Assembly: GCA_030831415.1 (NCBI GenBank)
Contig: JAURLC010000015.1
Coordinates: 1 to 5,132, forward strand
Direction: 5' to 3'
DNA length: 5,132 nucleotides
Source: Bacillota bacterium
GTDB lineage: Bacteria; Bacillota_I; Bacilli_A; RFN20; CAG-826
The notes under the pieces were generated by a model. That model did no database searches and was not told the origin of the DNA. It worked only from the letters and a program-made list of their open reading frames with translations. Positions 1-5,132 of the stretch are shown one piece after another. The position numbers and the translations under genes were made by a program. Every line of letters begins with the position of its first letter. Within the stretch, counting starts at the first letter, position 1.

Positions 1-3
1 TAT

Positions 4-79
4 GGGGTCATAGCTCAGCTGGGAGAGCGCCTGGTTTGCAACCAGGAGGTCAGGGGTTCGATCCCCCTTGGCTCCACCA
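4..79 (+). tRNA. tRNA-Ala, anticodon TGC
   Basis: Decodes GCN alanine codons. All arms fold cleanly. The 7-bp acceptor (4-10 with 69-75) carries G-T at its third pair (G6-T73), the G3:U70 identity element of tRNA-Ala. The anticodon stem is 30-34/42-46 and the anticodon TGC is at 37-39. The T stem is 52-56/64-68 around TTCGATC. Discriminator A76 is followed by a genome-encoded CCA (77-79). Only three bases precede the gene in the window, so it is probably the middle or end of a longer tRNA operon. The next tRNA begins five bases later. Confidence 0.98.
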
Positions 80-84
80 TGAAT

Positions 85-161
85 AGCTGCGTAGCTCAGT
101 TGGCCAGAGCGTCCGGTTCATACCCGGCAGGTCGAGGGTTCGAATCCCCCCGCAGCTACCA
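85..161 (+). tRNA. tRNA-Met (elongator), anticodon CAT
   Basis: Reads AUG during elongation. The acceptor is 85-91/151-157, starting with an A-T pair. Discriminator A158 and encoded CCA (159-161) follow, and the anticodon CAT is at 119-121. The anticodon loop and flanks (GGTTCATACCC) resemble the Bacillus elongator tRNA-Met as I remember it. Initiator tRNA is unlikely because the first acceptor pair is matched and the three consecutive G-C pairs typical of initiator anticodon stems are absent. tRNA-Ile2 (CAT modified to lysidine) is less likely on the loop sequence. Two stem positions look unpaired: T112 opposite C128 in the anticodon stem and A135 opposite C149 in the T stem. Confidence 0.93.
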
Positions 162-174
162 AGTTGACCAAATT

Positions 175-199
175 AACATCCTTAAGGGGTGTTTTTTTT
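175..199 (+). terminator. Intrinsic terminator of the tRNA operon
   Basis: A 7-bp stem pairs 175-181 (AACATCC) with 187-193 (GGGTGTT), with one G-T pair and the five-base loop TTAAG. It runs straight into eight Ts (192-199). It begins 13 bases after the CCA end of tRNA-Met, where a tRNA operon terminator is expected. The G-rich 3' arm (AAGGGGTG) looks like a Shine-Dalgarno for an ATG at 200, but the hairpin explains it better. Confidence 0.82.
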
Positions 200-219
200 A
201 TGCTTATTACTCGTATAAT
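191..219 (+). promoter_or_regulatory. Possible weak promoter for the ABC operon
   Basis: A perfect -10 hexamer TATAAT lies at 214-219. No good -35 exists: at 16-17 bp spacing there is only the T-tract of the tRNA terminator (191-197), and there is no TGn extension. Transcription would be expected to start near 226, leaving about ten bases before the ATG at 236 and cutting into the Shine-Dalgarno. The box may therefore be fortuitous, with the operon served by read-through from the tRNA promoter. Confidence 0.4.
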
Positions 220-222
220 GAT

Positions 223-229
223 AGAGAGG
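223..229 (+). promoter_or_regulatory. Ribosome binding site that sets the ATPase start
   Basis: The purine-rich AGAGAGG ends six bases before the ATG at 236, good Shine-Dalgarno spacing. It would be too close to serve the in-frame ATG at 230. It favours the start whose product opens MNILQTFDL, usual for this ATPase family, over longer in-frame starts at 164 (TTG) and 200 (ATG) that run through the tRNA terminator. Confidence 0.75.
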
Positions 230-235
230 ATGTTT

Positions 236-1150
236 ATGAATATTTTACAAACGTTTGATTTGAAAAAAACATATCGTCGAACGCATGCCTTAGATGGTGT
301 GAACATTACCATTCAAAAAGGTGATATTTATGGGTTTATCGGGAAAAATGGTGCGGGGAAAACCACACTGATTCGTTTAATTACAGGCGTTGCTGAACCC
401 ACGTCGGGATCTTTTTCTTTATTTGGCGAAAGGACTCCCTTGGCGAACATTCGTGCACGTAAACGCATCGCCGCGGTCGTTGAATCCCCTGCACTCCATA
501 TGAACTTATCTGCGTATGAGAATTTAAAGCTTCAATGTATTTTGTTGGGTATTGCTCAACCGCATCAAAAAGTGATTGAAGAAGTGTTAACCAAAGTCGA
601 TTTATTATCGTTACTCGTTGAAAAGAAAAAGAAAGCGAAAAACTTTTCTTTAGGGATGCGTCAACGCTTAGGTATTGCCATGGCCCTCATTTCCAATCCT
701 GAGTTTCTCATTTTAGATGAACCGAATAACGGTTTAGATCCTGAAGGAATTCGCGATATGCGGGAATTACTGTTACGGTTGAATAAAGAAGATGGGTTAA
801 CGATTTTAGTGAGCTCACATATATTATCCGAGTTAGCCAAACTTGCAACGCGTTATGGATTTATCGATAAAGGCAAAGTGTTACGCGAGTTATCAGCAAG
901 TGAACTAAACCGTGAGTCACGCCAAGCAACCGTCTTAAGTTTAAGTAAACCGTTACTATCGGAAGCGGGGCTTAAAGAAGCTGGATTAAAAGACTATGAA
1001 TTATCTGGCTCAACGTTGAAAATTTTTGGGACACAATCCACGAATAAATATTTAGCGGTATTAGCCCAAGCGGATATTGAAGTCATGAACATAACGAAAG
1101 AAGCCGATGATTTAGAGACGTTCTTTATGTCGATGATTGGAGGCAAATAA
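236..1150 (+). CDS. ABC transporter ATP-binding protein, BcrA/LanF type
   Basis: This is the 304-residue cytoplasmic ATPase of an ABC-2 exporter, the usual length for bacitracin- and lantibiotic-type ATPases. It is expected to form a dimer that powers the permease encoded next. In order: Walker A GKNGAGKT (36-43); VVESP (81-85), with Glu83 where most ABC ATPases have the Q-loop Gln; signature FSLGMRQRLG (137-146); Walker B FLILDEP (157-163) with catalytic Glu162; D-loop GLDP (166-169); H-loop His195 in SSHIL. The variant E-loop is a known trait of lantibiotic immunity ATPases, and the overall pattern fits the BcrA-like subfamily. The last ~90 residues are the variable C-terminal extension of this family. 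The TAA stop is one base before the permease ATG, and the last codons carry its GGAGG, so the genes are an operon and probably translationally coupled. The substrate is unknown: a peptide antibiotic or other hydrophobic compound is possible, but no bacteriocin gene is nearby. The nucleotide-binding fold is certain; the subfamily is likely. Confidence 0.95.
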   Translation: MNILQTFDLKKTYRRTHALDGVNITIQKGDIYGFIGKNGAGKTTLIRLITGVAEPTSGSFSLFGERTPLANIRARKRIAAVVESPALHMNLSAYENLKLQCILLGIAQPHQKVIEEVLTKVDLLSLLVEKKKKAKNFSLGMRQRLGIAMALISNPEFLILDEPNNGLDPEGIRDMRELLLRLNKEDGLTILVSSHILSELAKLATRYGFIDKGKVLRELSASELNRESRQATVLSLSKPLLSEAGLKEAGLKDYELSGSTLKIFGTQSTNKYLAVLAQADIEVMNITKEADDLETFFMSMIGGK

Positions 1151-1151
1151 C

Positions 1152-2036
1152 ATGAAACGATTACTCGCCTTAGAATTCAATCGACTGTTACGTCAAAAAT
1201 CCGTGATTATTATTGGGATTATCATCGTCATCATTTCTCTTTCTCAAGTTGGGGTTGCTCAAGCAACTGCATATGAAGATTTTATGGGCAATATGGTATA
1301 TACGTTCACGGCACGAAGTATCATTGAATCCAGTTTTCAACTCGGAAACTTTCAAATTCTTCTGATCGGTGTCATTACGAGTTTGTTTATTGCCACCGAC
1401 ATTACGCAAGGAACGATTCGCAATAAATTGATTGCTGGATACTCGAAAATGGAAGTGTACCTCACGCAAATGATCGTATCGATTAGTATTACAATCATTG
1501 GGTTGTTGTTATACCACATTTTACCTTTGCTTTTTTCGGGGGTGATTACGTTTCCCATTACCCAAGAAGATTCAGGTTCGCTTGCCAACTTTTTCATTCA
1601 TGTTGGTTTTGGTTACTTACTCGTGATCGTAGGGGTTGTGTTAACAACGTGGATTGCGATGAAAGCAAAATCAACAGCAGGAGCAATCATCTTTACATTA
1701 TTAATCTTTATTCTTAGTCCAACACTGATTATCATTGCCAAATCTGTTGTCGAAGGAATCCTCCTTGTCAACATTGATCAATTCACGGATTTTGAATTAT
1801 TTGAAGCAACCCAACGTCAAATTCATGAAATTTTTGAGTGGGTTTATTTTTATCAAATTCAACGGTTAAATGGTCCGGTTAGTTTATTTGAACTTATTTT
1901 TGGAGAACAAGGCATTAATTTCTTTGCCGAAGCAACCCAATCATACATATGGAAAACGCTGATCTCATCGTTTGTTTTGTTGGGGTTACTTATTGGTGTG
2001 GGTGGTTGGCGATTTTCAAAGTCTGATTTACGTTAA
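1152..2036 (+). CDS. ABC-2 type exporter permease
   Basis: This is the 294-residue integral membrane partner of the upstream ATPase. About six hydrophobic segments can be read at residues 17-37, 66-83, 106-130, 149-170, 176-200 and 269-286, the usual ABC-2 topology. The segment DITQGTIRNKLIAGYSK (83-99), after the second helix, is the typical cytoplasmic loop of BcrB/LanE-G-like permeases and probably contacts the ATPase. The end (WRFSKSDLR) also matches the family. Helices 5 and 6 are separated by a long, partly acidic stretch (201-268), probably extracellular if topology is standard. The start at 1152 is chosen because GGAGG at 1139-1143 is eight bases upstream; a TTG start at 1137 would add only five residues and overlap the ATPase. 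The gene ends in TAA, immediately followed by the stop codon of the convergent lipoprotein gene. Sequence drift in this family prevents a substrate prediction. Confidence 0.9.
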   Translation: MKRLLALEFNRLLRQKSVIIIGIIIVIISLSQVGVAQATAYEDFMGNMVYTFTARSIIESSFQLGNFQILLIGVITSLFIATDITQGTIRNKLIAGYSKMEVYLTQMIVSISITIIGLLLYHILPLLFSGVITFPITQEDSGSLANFFIHVGFGYLLVIVGVVLTTWIAMKAKSTAGAIIFTLLIFILSPTLIIIAKSVVEGILLVNIDQFTDFELFEATQRQIHEIFEWVYFYQIQRLNGPVSLFELIFGEQGINFFAEATQSYIWKTLISSFVLLGLLIGVGGWRFSKSDLR

Positions 2037-2067
2037 TTAGGGTTGTGCACCCTCAATTATTTGTTTT
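2035..2067 (+). terminator. Terminator of the ABC operon, inside the convergent gene
   Basis: AATTAGGGT (2035-2043) pairs with ACCCT (2049-2053) and, past a bulged C2054, AATT (2055-2058), around the loop TGTGC. The T-rich tail ATTTGTTTT (2059-2067) follows. The arrangement suits + strand transcription leaving the permease gene. Read on the minus strand, the hairpin is not followed by a T-run, so it is unlikely to be an efficient bidirectional terminator. Nearly all of it lies within the last codons of the minus-strand lipoprotein gene. Confidence 0.6.
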
Positions 2068-4487
2068 AAATCAAAAGAAGAATTAAGGCTCTCCATTTCC
2101 AATTCAATCACGAACAATTCATTGTTATTGATAACATGAATCGTTAAAGACAATTCATTTTCTTCTAACATCATCCATGCAGATTGAACTTCATCTCCGG
2201 ATTGAAGAATGTTTTGTGTATTTTGCTCTATAAAAGTTGATTCAATTGAATACGCGCCATTAAAAGGTTCGTTCGTTAATAAAGTCACATCATTCGATGT
2301 TAATCCCATTACATTAAACGAAGGTAAACTTGCTTTAAAGGCGAAAAAATCGTCTTCTGATGCGACTGTAGGATTTGTTAAAGGCGATCCAAAGGAACCT
2401 CGGTAACGATGATAAAGTTGGTTATCATTTTGTTCCCACAAATCAACTTGTTCGTTGCTTGGAGCAAGTGGATCGAGAATTGCCGCGGACGTATCATTAT
2501 ATGCAAAATAAAATTCATTACCGTCTAGTGTTTGTTCATTATAGCGTCTTAAAGTTCCTAACGTGGAAAAAATACCATTTGTAAATAGGGATTGAAAAGC
2601 TTCCAACGTAAGTAGATTCGAAACTATGTCATCTCCAGGTAAAAAAACATCCACCATCCCAATATTTGTTAAGCTCATCAGCCATGAAGCGGATTGAGAT
2701 GTCGTGTTGTTGGTTGCATTCACGGAAATATAAAGCGAGGCAAAATCATTAACAGAACCATAAGCATCTAGAAAGACTTCGTCAATTGTGTATTGTTCAA
2801 GGATATCTTCACGAATAAGAGTAGAGTATGAGGTTGGATCTAATCGATAACCCCCTAATGTGAAATCCTCGATGATATCTTCTTCACGAAGAGCATCGAT
2901 GTCAATTAAGAATTGGTCAGTTGTTTGTGCTAAATACGTGGTTTCATCAATAATCATATTGACATAGTCTGATAACGAATCATCCATTGACCATTGGAGG
3001 TAATTGACCCCATCCCATTCGTAAAATGTAGAAGGATTACTAAAATCTTGTCCATCATTGATTTCAAATGTCTTGCCGTCCCGTTCCGCATAAAACTCGA
3101 CTTCATATAATGGTCCCTCACTTCTTGTTTGAGAAAGTGAATAATTTTGTAACGTTTGAACATTGGATAAAATATCCAAGAAGTTCGTCGGTTCAACGAC
3201 GAAAGGCGGATAGATCGTTGTTTGGTCAAAGTAAAGTAATGTGAATTCGGCAAGATAGGATGTTCCATCTTTGTCGAATTCAAGTCGAATATTGACAAGA
3301 GGTCCTGTAAGGAAAGATTCATAGAAAAGAACTTGACCTACTAGGTTCGTCGCATTCTCAAGGAACGCATCATTAACAAGCGCGTCAATTCCTTGTGGTA
3401 ACAAAGGATACATCGCAACATTCATTTCTGGATTTATGGCAGGTTGTTGCAAATCAATCCAGGCGGATTCGAGTTCAATTGCACGTAATGGATAAAAATC
3501 ATTTACAAAATTATCATAGGTAACTTGATCAATGGTTTCACTGACGGTTGCACCTTGAATACTCGTAATTTGTTCAAATGTTCCTTCACTGGTTTCATTA
3601 ACATAGGCTTGATCAAATGTACCAAAATCGGTTAAGAGGAATTCCTTTCCGTCACGTTGACCTAAAATATCCAAAACAATCGGATTTTCTTCTGTAGACG
3701 AAAGATTTTCTTCAATTGTGTAAATGAAAGAGTGATTAGTCGTGTCGTCAAGAATCATATTGATAAAGAACGTTGGATAATCGAGTAAATCGGTAGGCAA
3801 AGAGACTTGAGTTGTCCCAATTTGCGTATAAGATATCGTAATCGTTTGGCTAAGACTCTCATCTTCAGGATGAATACTTTTAACGATGATTTGGATTTCA
3901 CCTGTTTCCGGATCTCCGTAAATGATCACTTCATCCATCTCCTCGGTGGAATCAACGCCGACAAACCAATCATCATAGTAATTCGGTGATAAGACATATA
4001 CTCCTTCAGTCTCATCAAAGCTAAACCAAGCATCCTCTACACTTAAAGGATCGATAAACCCTAGAGGAGACAGCAGTAAAATAGCAGAAAATGAATCAAG
4101 AGGTGTGGCTAACCATTGATTGTTTTCTGTTTGCGTATACAAAACAGAACTTTCTTCATTTGTTAAATCTAAATAAAAGTTAATTGTTTCGTTATTTTCA
4201 GGATCGAATAAAGATCCAAATATGAGCGGTTGAGCGACTTCATAATAATAAATATCAAATGAATCGACAGTTAATGACATCGTATAATTTCCATTTTCCA
4301 TGTCTTTCATCATTTCTGAAACAAGCAAACGTGTTGTCGTTTCGCTACTTGAAACGATAGCGGATGTCGTCGATGTATCGTCAAGAGAACTTAGTGAGGC
4401 ATCCATTGAACTACTAGCGATAGGATCACCACAGGCTGCAAGCAATGCAGATACTGCAAACATAGTAAAAAAAGATATTGGTTTCAT
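2037..4487 (-). CDS. Large acidic four-repeat lipoprotein, family unknown
   Basis: An 816-residue protein predicted to be anchored outside the membrane as a lipoprotein. A short signal peptide (1-18) ends in the lipobox LAAC, with lipidation at Cys19. Residues 22-52 are a Ser/Thr-rich linker. The rest appears to be four diverged copies of a strand-rich domain of about 180-200 residues (see the repeat entry). By hand count there are about 135 Asp+Glu against 21 Lys+Arg, so it is extremely acidic. Asn, Thr, Ser, Tyr and Phe are common, Cys is absent after the lipidation site, and I see no catalytic motif. The start at 4487 has an ideal Shine-Dalgarno, AGAGGAG (4494-4500), seven bases upstream after AAAATA-type spacing, and a promoter at 4513-4541. 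It is monocistronic here, divergent from another lipoprotein gene and convergent with the ABC operon. I do not recognise the family. A surface ligand-, cation- or lipid-binding role or adhesion are possible; none is shown. The gene and lipoprotein status are firm; function is open. Confidence 0.93.
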   Translation of the reverse strand: MKPISFFTMFAVSALLAACGDPIASSSMDASLSSLDDTSTTSAIVSSSETTTRLLVSEMMKDMENGNYTMSLTVDSFDIYYYEVAQPLIFGSLFDPENNETINFYLDLTNEESSVLYTQTENNQWLATPLDSFSAILLLSPLGFIDPLSVEDAWFSFDETEGVYVLSPNYYDDWFVGVDSTEEMDEVIIYGDPETGEIQIIVKSIHPEDESLSQTITISYTQIGTTQVSLPTDLLDYPTFFINMILDDTTNHSFIYTIEENLSSTEENPIVLDILGQRDGKEFLLTDFGTFDQAYVNETSEGTFEQITSIQGATVSETIDQVTYDNFVNDFYPLRAIELESAWIDLQQPAINPEMNVAMYPLLPQGIDALVNDAFLENATNLVGQVLFYESFLTGPLVNIRLEFDKDGTSYLAEFTLLYFDQTTIYPPFVVEPTNFLDILSNVQTLQNYSLSQTRSEGPLYEVEFYAERDGKTFEINDGQDFSNPSTFYEWDGVNYLQWSMDDSLSDYVNMIIDETTYLAQTTDQFLIDIDALREEDIIEDFTLGGYRLDPTSYSTLIREDILEQYTIDEVFLDAYGSVNDFASLYISVNATNNTTSQSASWLMSLTNIGMVDVFLPGDDIVSNLLTLEAFQSLFTNGIFSTLGTLRRYNEQTLDGNEFYFAYNDTSAAILDPLAPSNEQVDLWEQNDNQLYHRYRGSFGSPLTNPTVASEDDFFAFKASLPSFNVMGLTSNDVTLLTNEPFNGAYSIESTFIEQNTQNILQSGDEVQSAWMMLEENELSLTIHVINNNELFVIELEMESLNSSFDLKQIIEGAQP
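2040..4331 (-). repeat. Four tandem diverged ~190-residue protein repeats
   Basis: Approximate units of the 816-residue lipoprotein are residues 53-232, 233-430, 431-619 and 620-816. Each opens with a probable helix leading to a strand (NYTMSLTV at 67; HSFIYTI at 252; NYSLSQT at 448; FSTLGTL at 640). Units 2-4 then carry a turn: RDGKEF (278), RDGKTF (469), LDGNEF (654), spaced 191 and 185 residues. Units 1, 3 and 4 share Asp-Glu-Val (185, 569, 765) before the last strand pair. All units end with two long strands, and three close with similar linkers: IGTTQVSLP (223), TTIYPP (423), IGMVDVFLP (609). Similarity is weak and was found by eye. The copies look like old duplications, not recent DNA repeats; only the alignment trend, not exact borders, is supported. 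Confidence 0.6.
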
Positions 4488-4512
4488 TATTTTCTCCTCT
4501 TAATTTCACCGT

Positions 4513-4541
4513 ATCATAATTTGTTTATTTTTTGATATCAG
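4513..4541 (-). promoter_or_regulatory. Promoter of the large lipoprotein gene
   Basis: Read on the minus strand, CTGATA (4541-4536; 4 of 6 to TTGACA) is followed after 17 bases by TATGAT (4518-4513; 5 of 6 to TATAAT). Transcription would start near 4506, giving a leader of about 19 bases that contains the AGAGGAG ribosome site. A second, poorer choice is TTTACA (4550-4545) with TAAACA (4527-4522). Confidence 0.6.
4533..4540. promoter_or_regulatory. Palindrome TGATATCA between divergent promoters
   Basis: A perfect 8-bp palindrome that overlaps most of the minus-strand -35 and ends three bases before the + strand -35 (4544). A protein bound here could affect both lipoprotein genes. Eight bases is short for an operator, and in AT-rich DNA it may arise by chance. 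Confidence 0.25.
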
Positions 4542-4543
4542 AT

Positions 4544-4572
4544 TTGTAAAGAATCTTAAATAACCATATAAT
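4544..4572 (+). promoter_or_regulatory. Strong sigma-A-like promoter placed for a leaderless mRNA
   Basis: TTGTAA (4544-4549; 4 of 6 to TTGACA), a 17-base spacer, then a perfect TATAAT (4567-4572). The six bases AGAATT separate the -10 from the ATG at 4579. Counting the last -10 base as -7 puts +1 exactly on the A of the ATG. There is no Shine-Dalgarno before the ATG, and an in-frame TAA at 4561-4563 rules out an earlier ATG, GTG or TTG start. Confidence 0.75.
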
Positions 4573-4578
4573 AGAATT

Positions 4579-5132
4579 ATGAAAAAAATATCGATATTCA
4601 CTGTTATTTTAGTCCTAAGTAGTTGCCAACTTTCTCAACCCTCTAGTTTTGAAAGTTCAGCTAGTAATGAAACCTCGATGGTGACGAGTGAGCGTAGTGA
4701 TTCATCCACAGTAAGTAGTGAGAGTGAATCCTCTCAAACGACAGAAACTTCCTCTAGCTTAGAAGAAACGAGCATTGGTCCTTCTTCACTTGCTTTGTTT
4801 GAATATACGTATACTGCATCGCCTGGTCCAAATGAGATGTTTATGTATTGGCGACACGTGGCCACTGGCAAACTGCTTTCTAAAGAAACACCTTTCACTA
4901 CCTTGGTAGAAACAAGTGAAGATATCGAAGCGGTGTATCGTCGTGTTGGAGAATACTTTTATTCGACTCAATTTGAAACCGGTAAAAGTTCTTATGTACG
5001 TGCGCCGCTTGTTTTAGACAATGAAACGTGGATGTTTGAAGATGCGGTAACGGGAAACCTTTCGGGAGATAAGGTCGTCTCAGGACGGGCCGCTCGCCTT
5101 CACGGAGGTGGCAGTATTGCCACCACTTTCGA
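4579..5132 (+). CDS. Secreted lipoprotein, N-terminal part (gene runs off window)
   Basis: An open frame from ATG 4579 to the window end with no stop: 184 complete codons plus two bases, so the C-terminus is missing. The first residues, MKKISIFTVILVLSSC, form a very short lipoprotein signal with lipobox LSSC and lipidation at Cys16. Residues 17-70 are a Ser/Thr/Glu-rich linker like that of the divergent lipoprotein. From residue 71 the sequence looks folded, with several Tyr/Phe/Trp-rich strands. Residues 151-184 (WMFEDAVTGN, then GDK, GRAARL and GGGSIATTF) resemble, from memory, a beta-rich module in secreted nucleases and other surface proteins of Bacillota and Bacteroidota; this is a weak lead and no catalytic part is visible. 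The start is fixed by the upstream in-frame TAA (4561), the lipobox and the promoter. There is no Shine-Dalgarno. Coding and lipoprotein nature are well supported; function is unknown. Confidence 0.88.
   Translation, partial: MKKISIFTVILVLSSCQLSQPSSFESSASNETSMVTSERSDSSTVSSESESSQTTETSSSLEETSIGPSSLALFEYTYTASPGPNEMFMYWRHVATGKLLSKETPFTTLVETSEDIEAVYRRVGEYFYSTQFETGKSSYVRAPLVLDNETWMFEDAVTGNLSGDKVVSGRAARLHGGGSIATTF

Noticed and set aside
85..161. CAT tRNA as initiator tRNA-fMet or tRNA-Ile2.
   Set aside because: The first acceptor pair is matched and the initiator's G-C run is absent; the anticodon loop is closer to elongator Met than to Ile2.
164..235. Longer N-terminus of the ATPase from TTG 164 or ATG 200.
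   Set aside because: These codons lie in or just after the tRNA terminator hairpin, and the extra residues do not match the family N-terminus. The AGAGAGG site at 223-229 fits ATG 236. The apparent ribosome site before ATG 200 is the hairpin's 3' arm.
118..312. Minus-strand open frame over tRNA-Met and the ATPase start.
   Set aside because: It runs antisense to a tRNA and a clear ATPase gene, with no ribosome site and no recognisable protein character.
1188..1597. Two minus-strand open frames opposite the permease gene.
   Set aside because: They are shadows of the membrane protein coding sequence; their residue make-up is unconvincing and no start signals are seen.
2209..2584. Two overlapping + strand open frames opposite the large lipoprotein; similar ones at 3807-3989 and 4300-4503.
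   Set aside because: They are antisense to a long, well-supported gene that has signal peptide, ribosome site and repeats; none has its own start signals.
3184..3203. Inverted repeat TTCGTCG / CGACGAA.
   Set aside because: It is inside coding sequence near a repeat border, has no T-tract or promoter nearby, and is likely chance.
2954..3322. A 122-codon minus-strand open frame in another frame of the large lipoprotein gene.
   Set aside because: It overlaps fully with the real frame on the same strand. It is Lys/Arg/His/Met-rich without domain character, so it is a frame shadow.
4335..4359. Inverted repeat TCGTTTC / GAAACGA (4337-4343 and 4351-4357), extendable by weaker pairs.
   Set aside because: It lies in codons of the Ser/Thr linker, has no T-run on either side, and a 7-bp stem is within chance expectation; kept only as a possible mRNA hairpin.
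4786..4971. Minus-strand open frame opposite the second lipoprotein.
   Set aside because: The + strand frame has a promoter, lipobox and Ser-rich linker; the antisense frame has no supporting signals.

Overview
The window looks like chromosomal DNA of a low-G+C Gram-positive bacterium (Bacillota, possibly a lineage near the Erysipelotrichia, Haloplasma or Acholeplasma/Izemoplasma groups). The reasons are the AT-rich sequence, purine-rich Shine-Dalgarno sites, consensus sigma-A-like promoters, tRNA genes with encoded CCA ends and a Bacillus-like elongator tRNA-Met, a bacitracin/lantibiotic-type ABC exporter, and two lipoproteins with Ser/Thr-rich linkers. All genes read well with the standard bacterial code: TAA stops, TGG for Trp, and no need for TGA as Trp. 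Placement below phylum level is a guess.

Layout. (1) 4-161: the 3' end of a tRNA operon, tRNA-Ala(TGC) then tRNA-Met(CAT), closed by an intrinsic terminator at 175-199. (2) 236-2036: a two-gene ABC-2 exporter operon on the + strand. The ATPase is of the BcrA/LanF type, with Glu where most ABC proteins have the Q-loop Gln, and the six-helix permease starts 1 nt after it. (3) 2037-4487, minus strand: an 816-residue, extremely acidic secreted lipoprotein that appears to be built from four diverged tandem copies of a roughly 190-residue, strand-rich domain. Its stop codon abuts the permease stop codon directly, so the operon's terminator hairpin lies inside the lipoprotein coding sequence. (4) 4488-4578: a 91-bp divergent promoter region. 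(5) 4579 to the window end: the first 184 codons of a second lipoprotein gene on the + strand, cut off by the window edge.

How the parts relate. The exporter pair is self-contained and probably expels, or gives immunity to, a peptide or hydrophobic compound. Nothing links it functionally to the lipoproteins. The two lipoproteins share a divergent control region and similar lipobox plus Ser/Thr-linker starts, so they may be co-regulated cell-surface proteins. The best candidates for novelty are the four-repeat acidic lipoprotein, of no family I recognise, and the apparently leaderless promoter of its divergent neighbour, whose ATG sits exactly where transcription should start. No CRISPR array, transposase, integrase, phage gene or rRNA was seen. 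No stretch over 300 bases lacks a gene.
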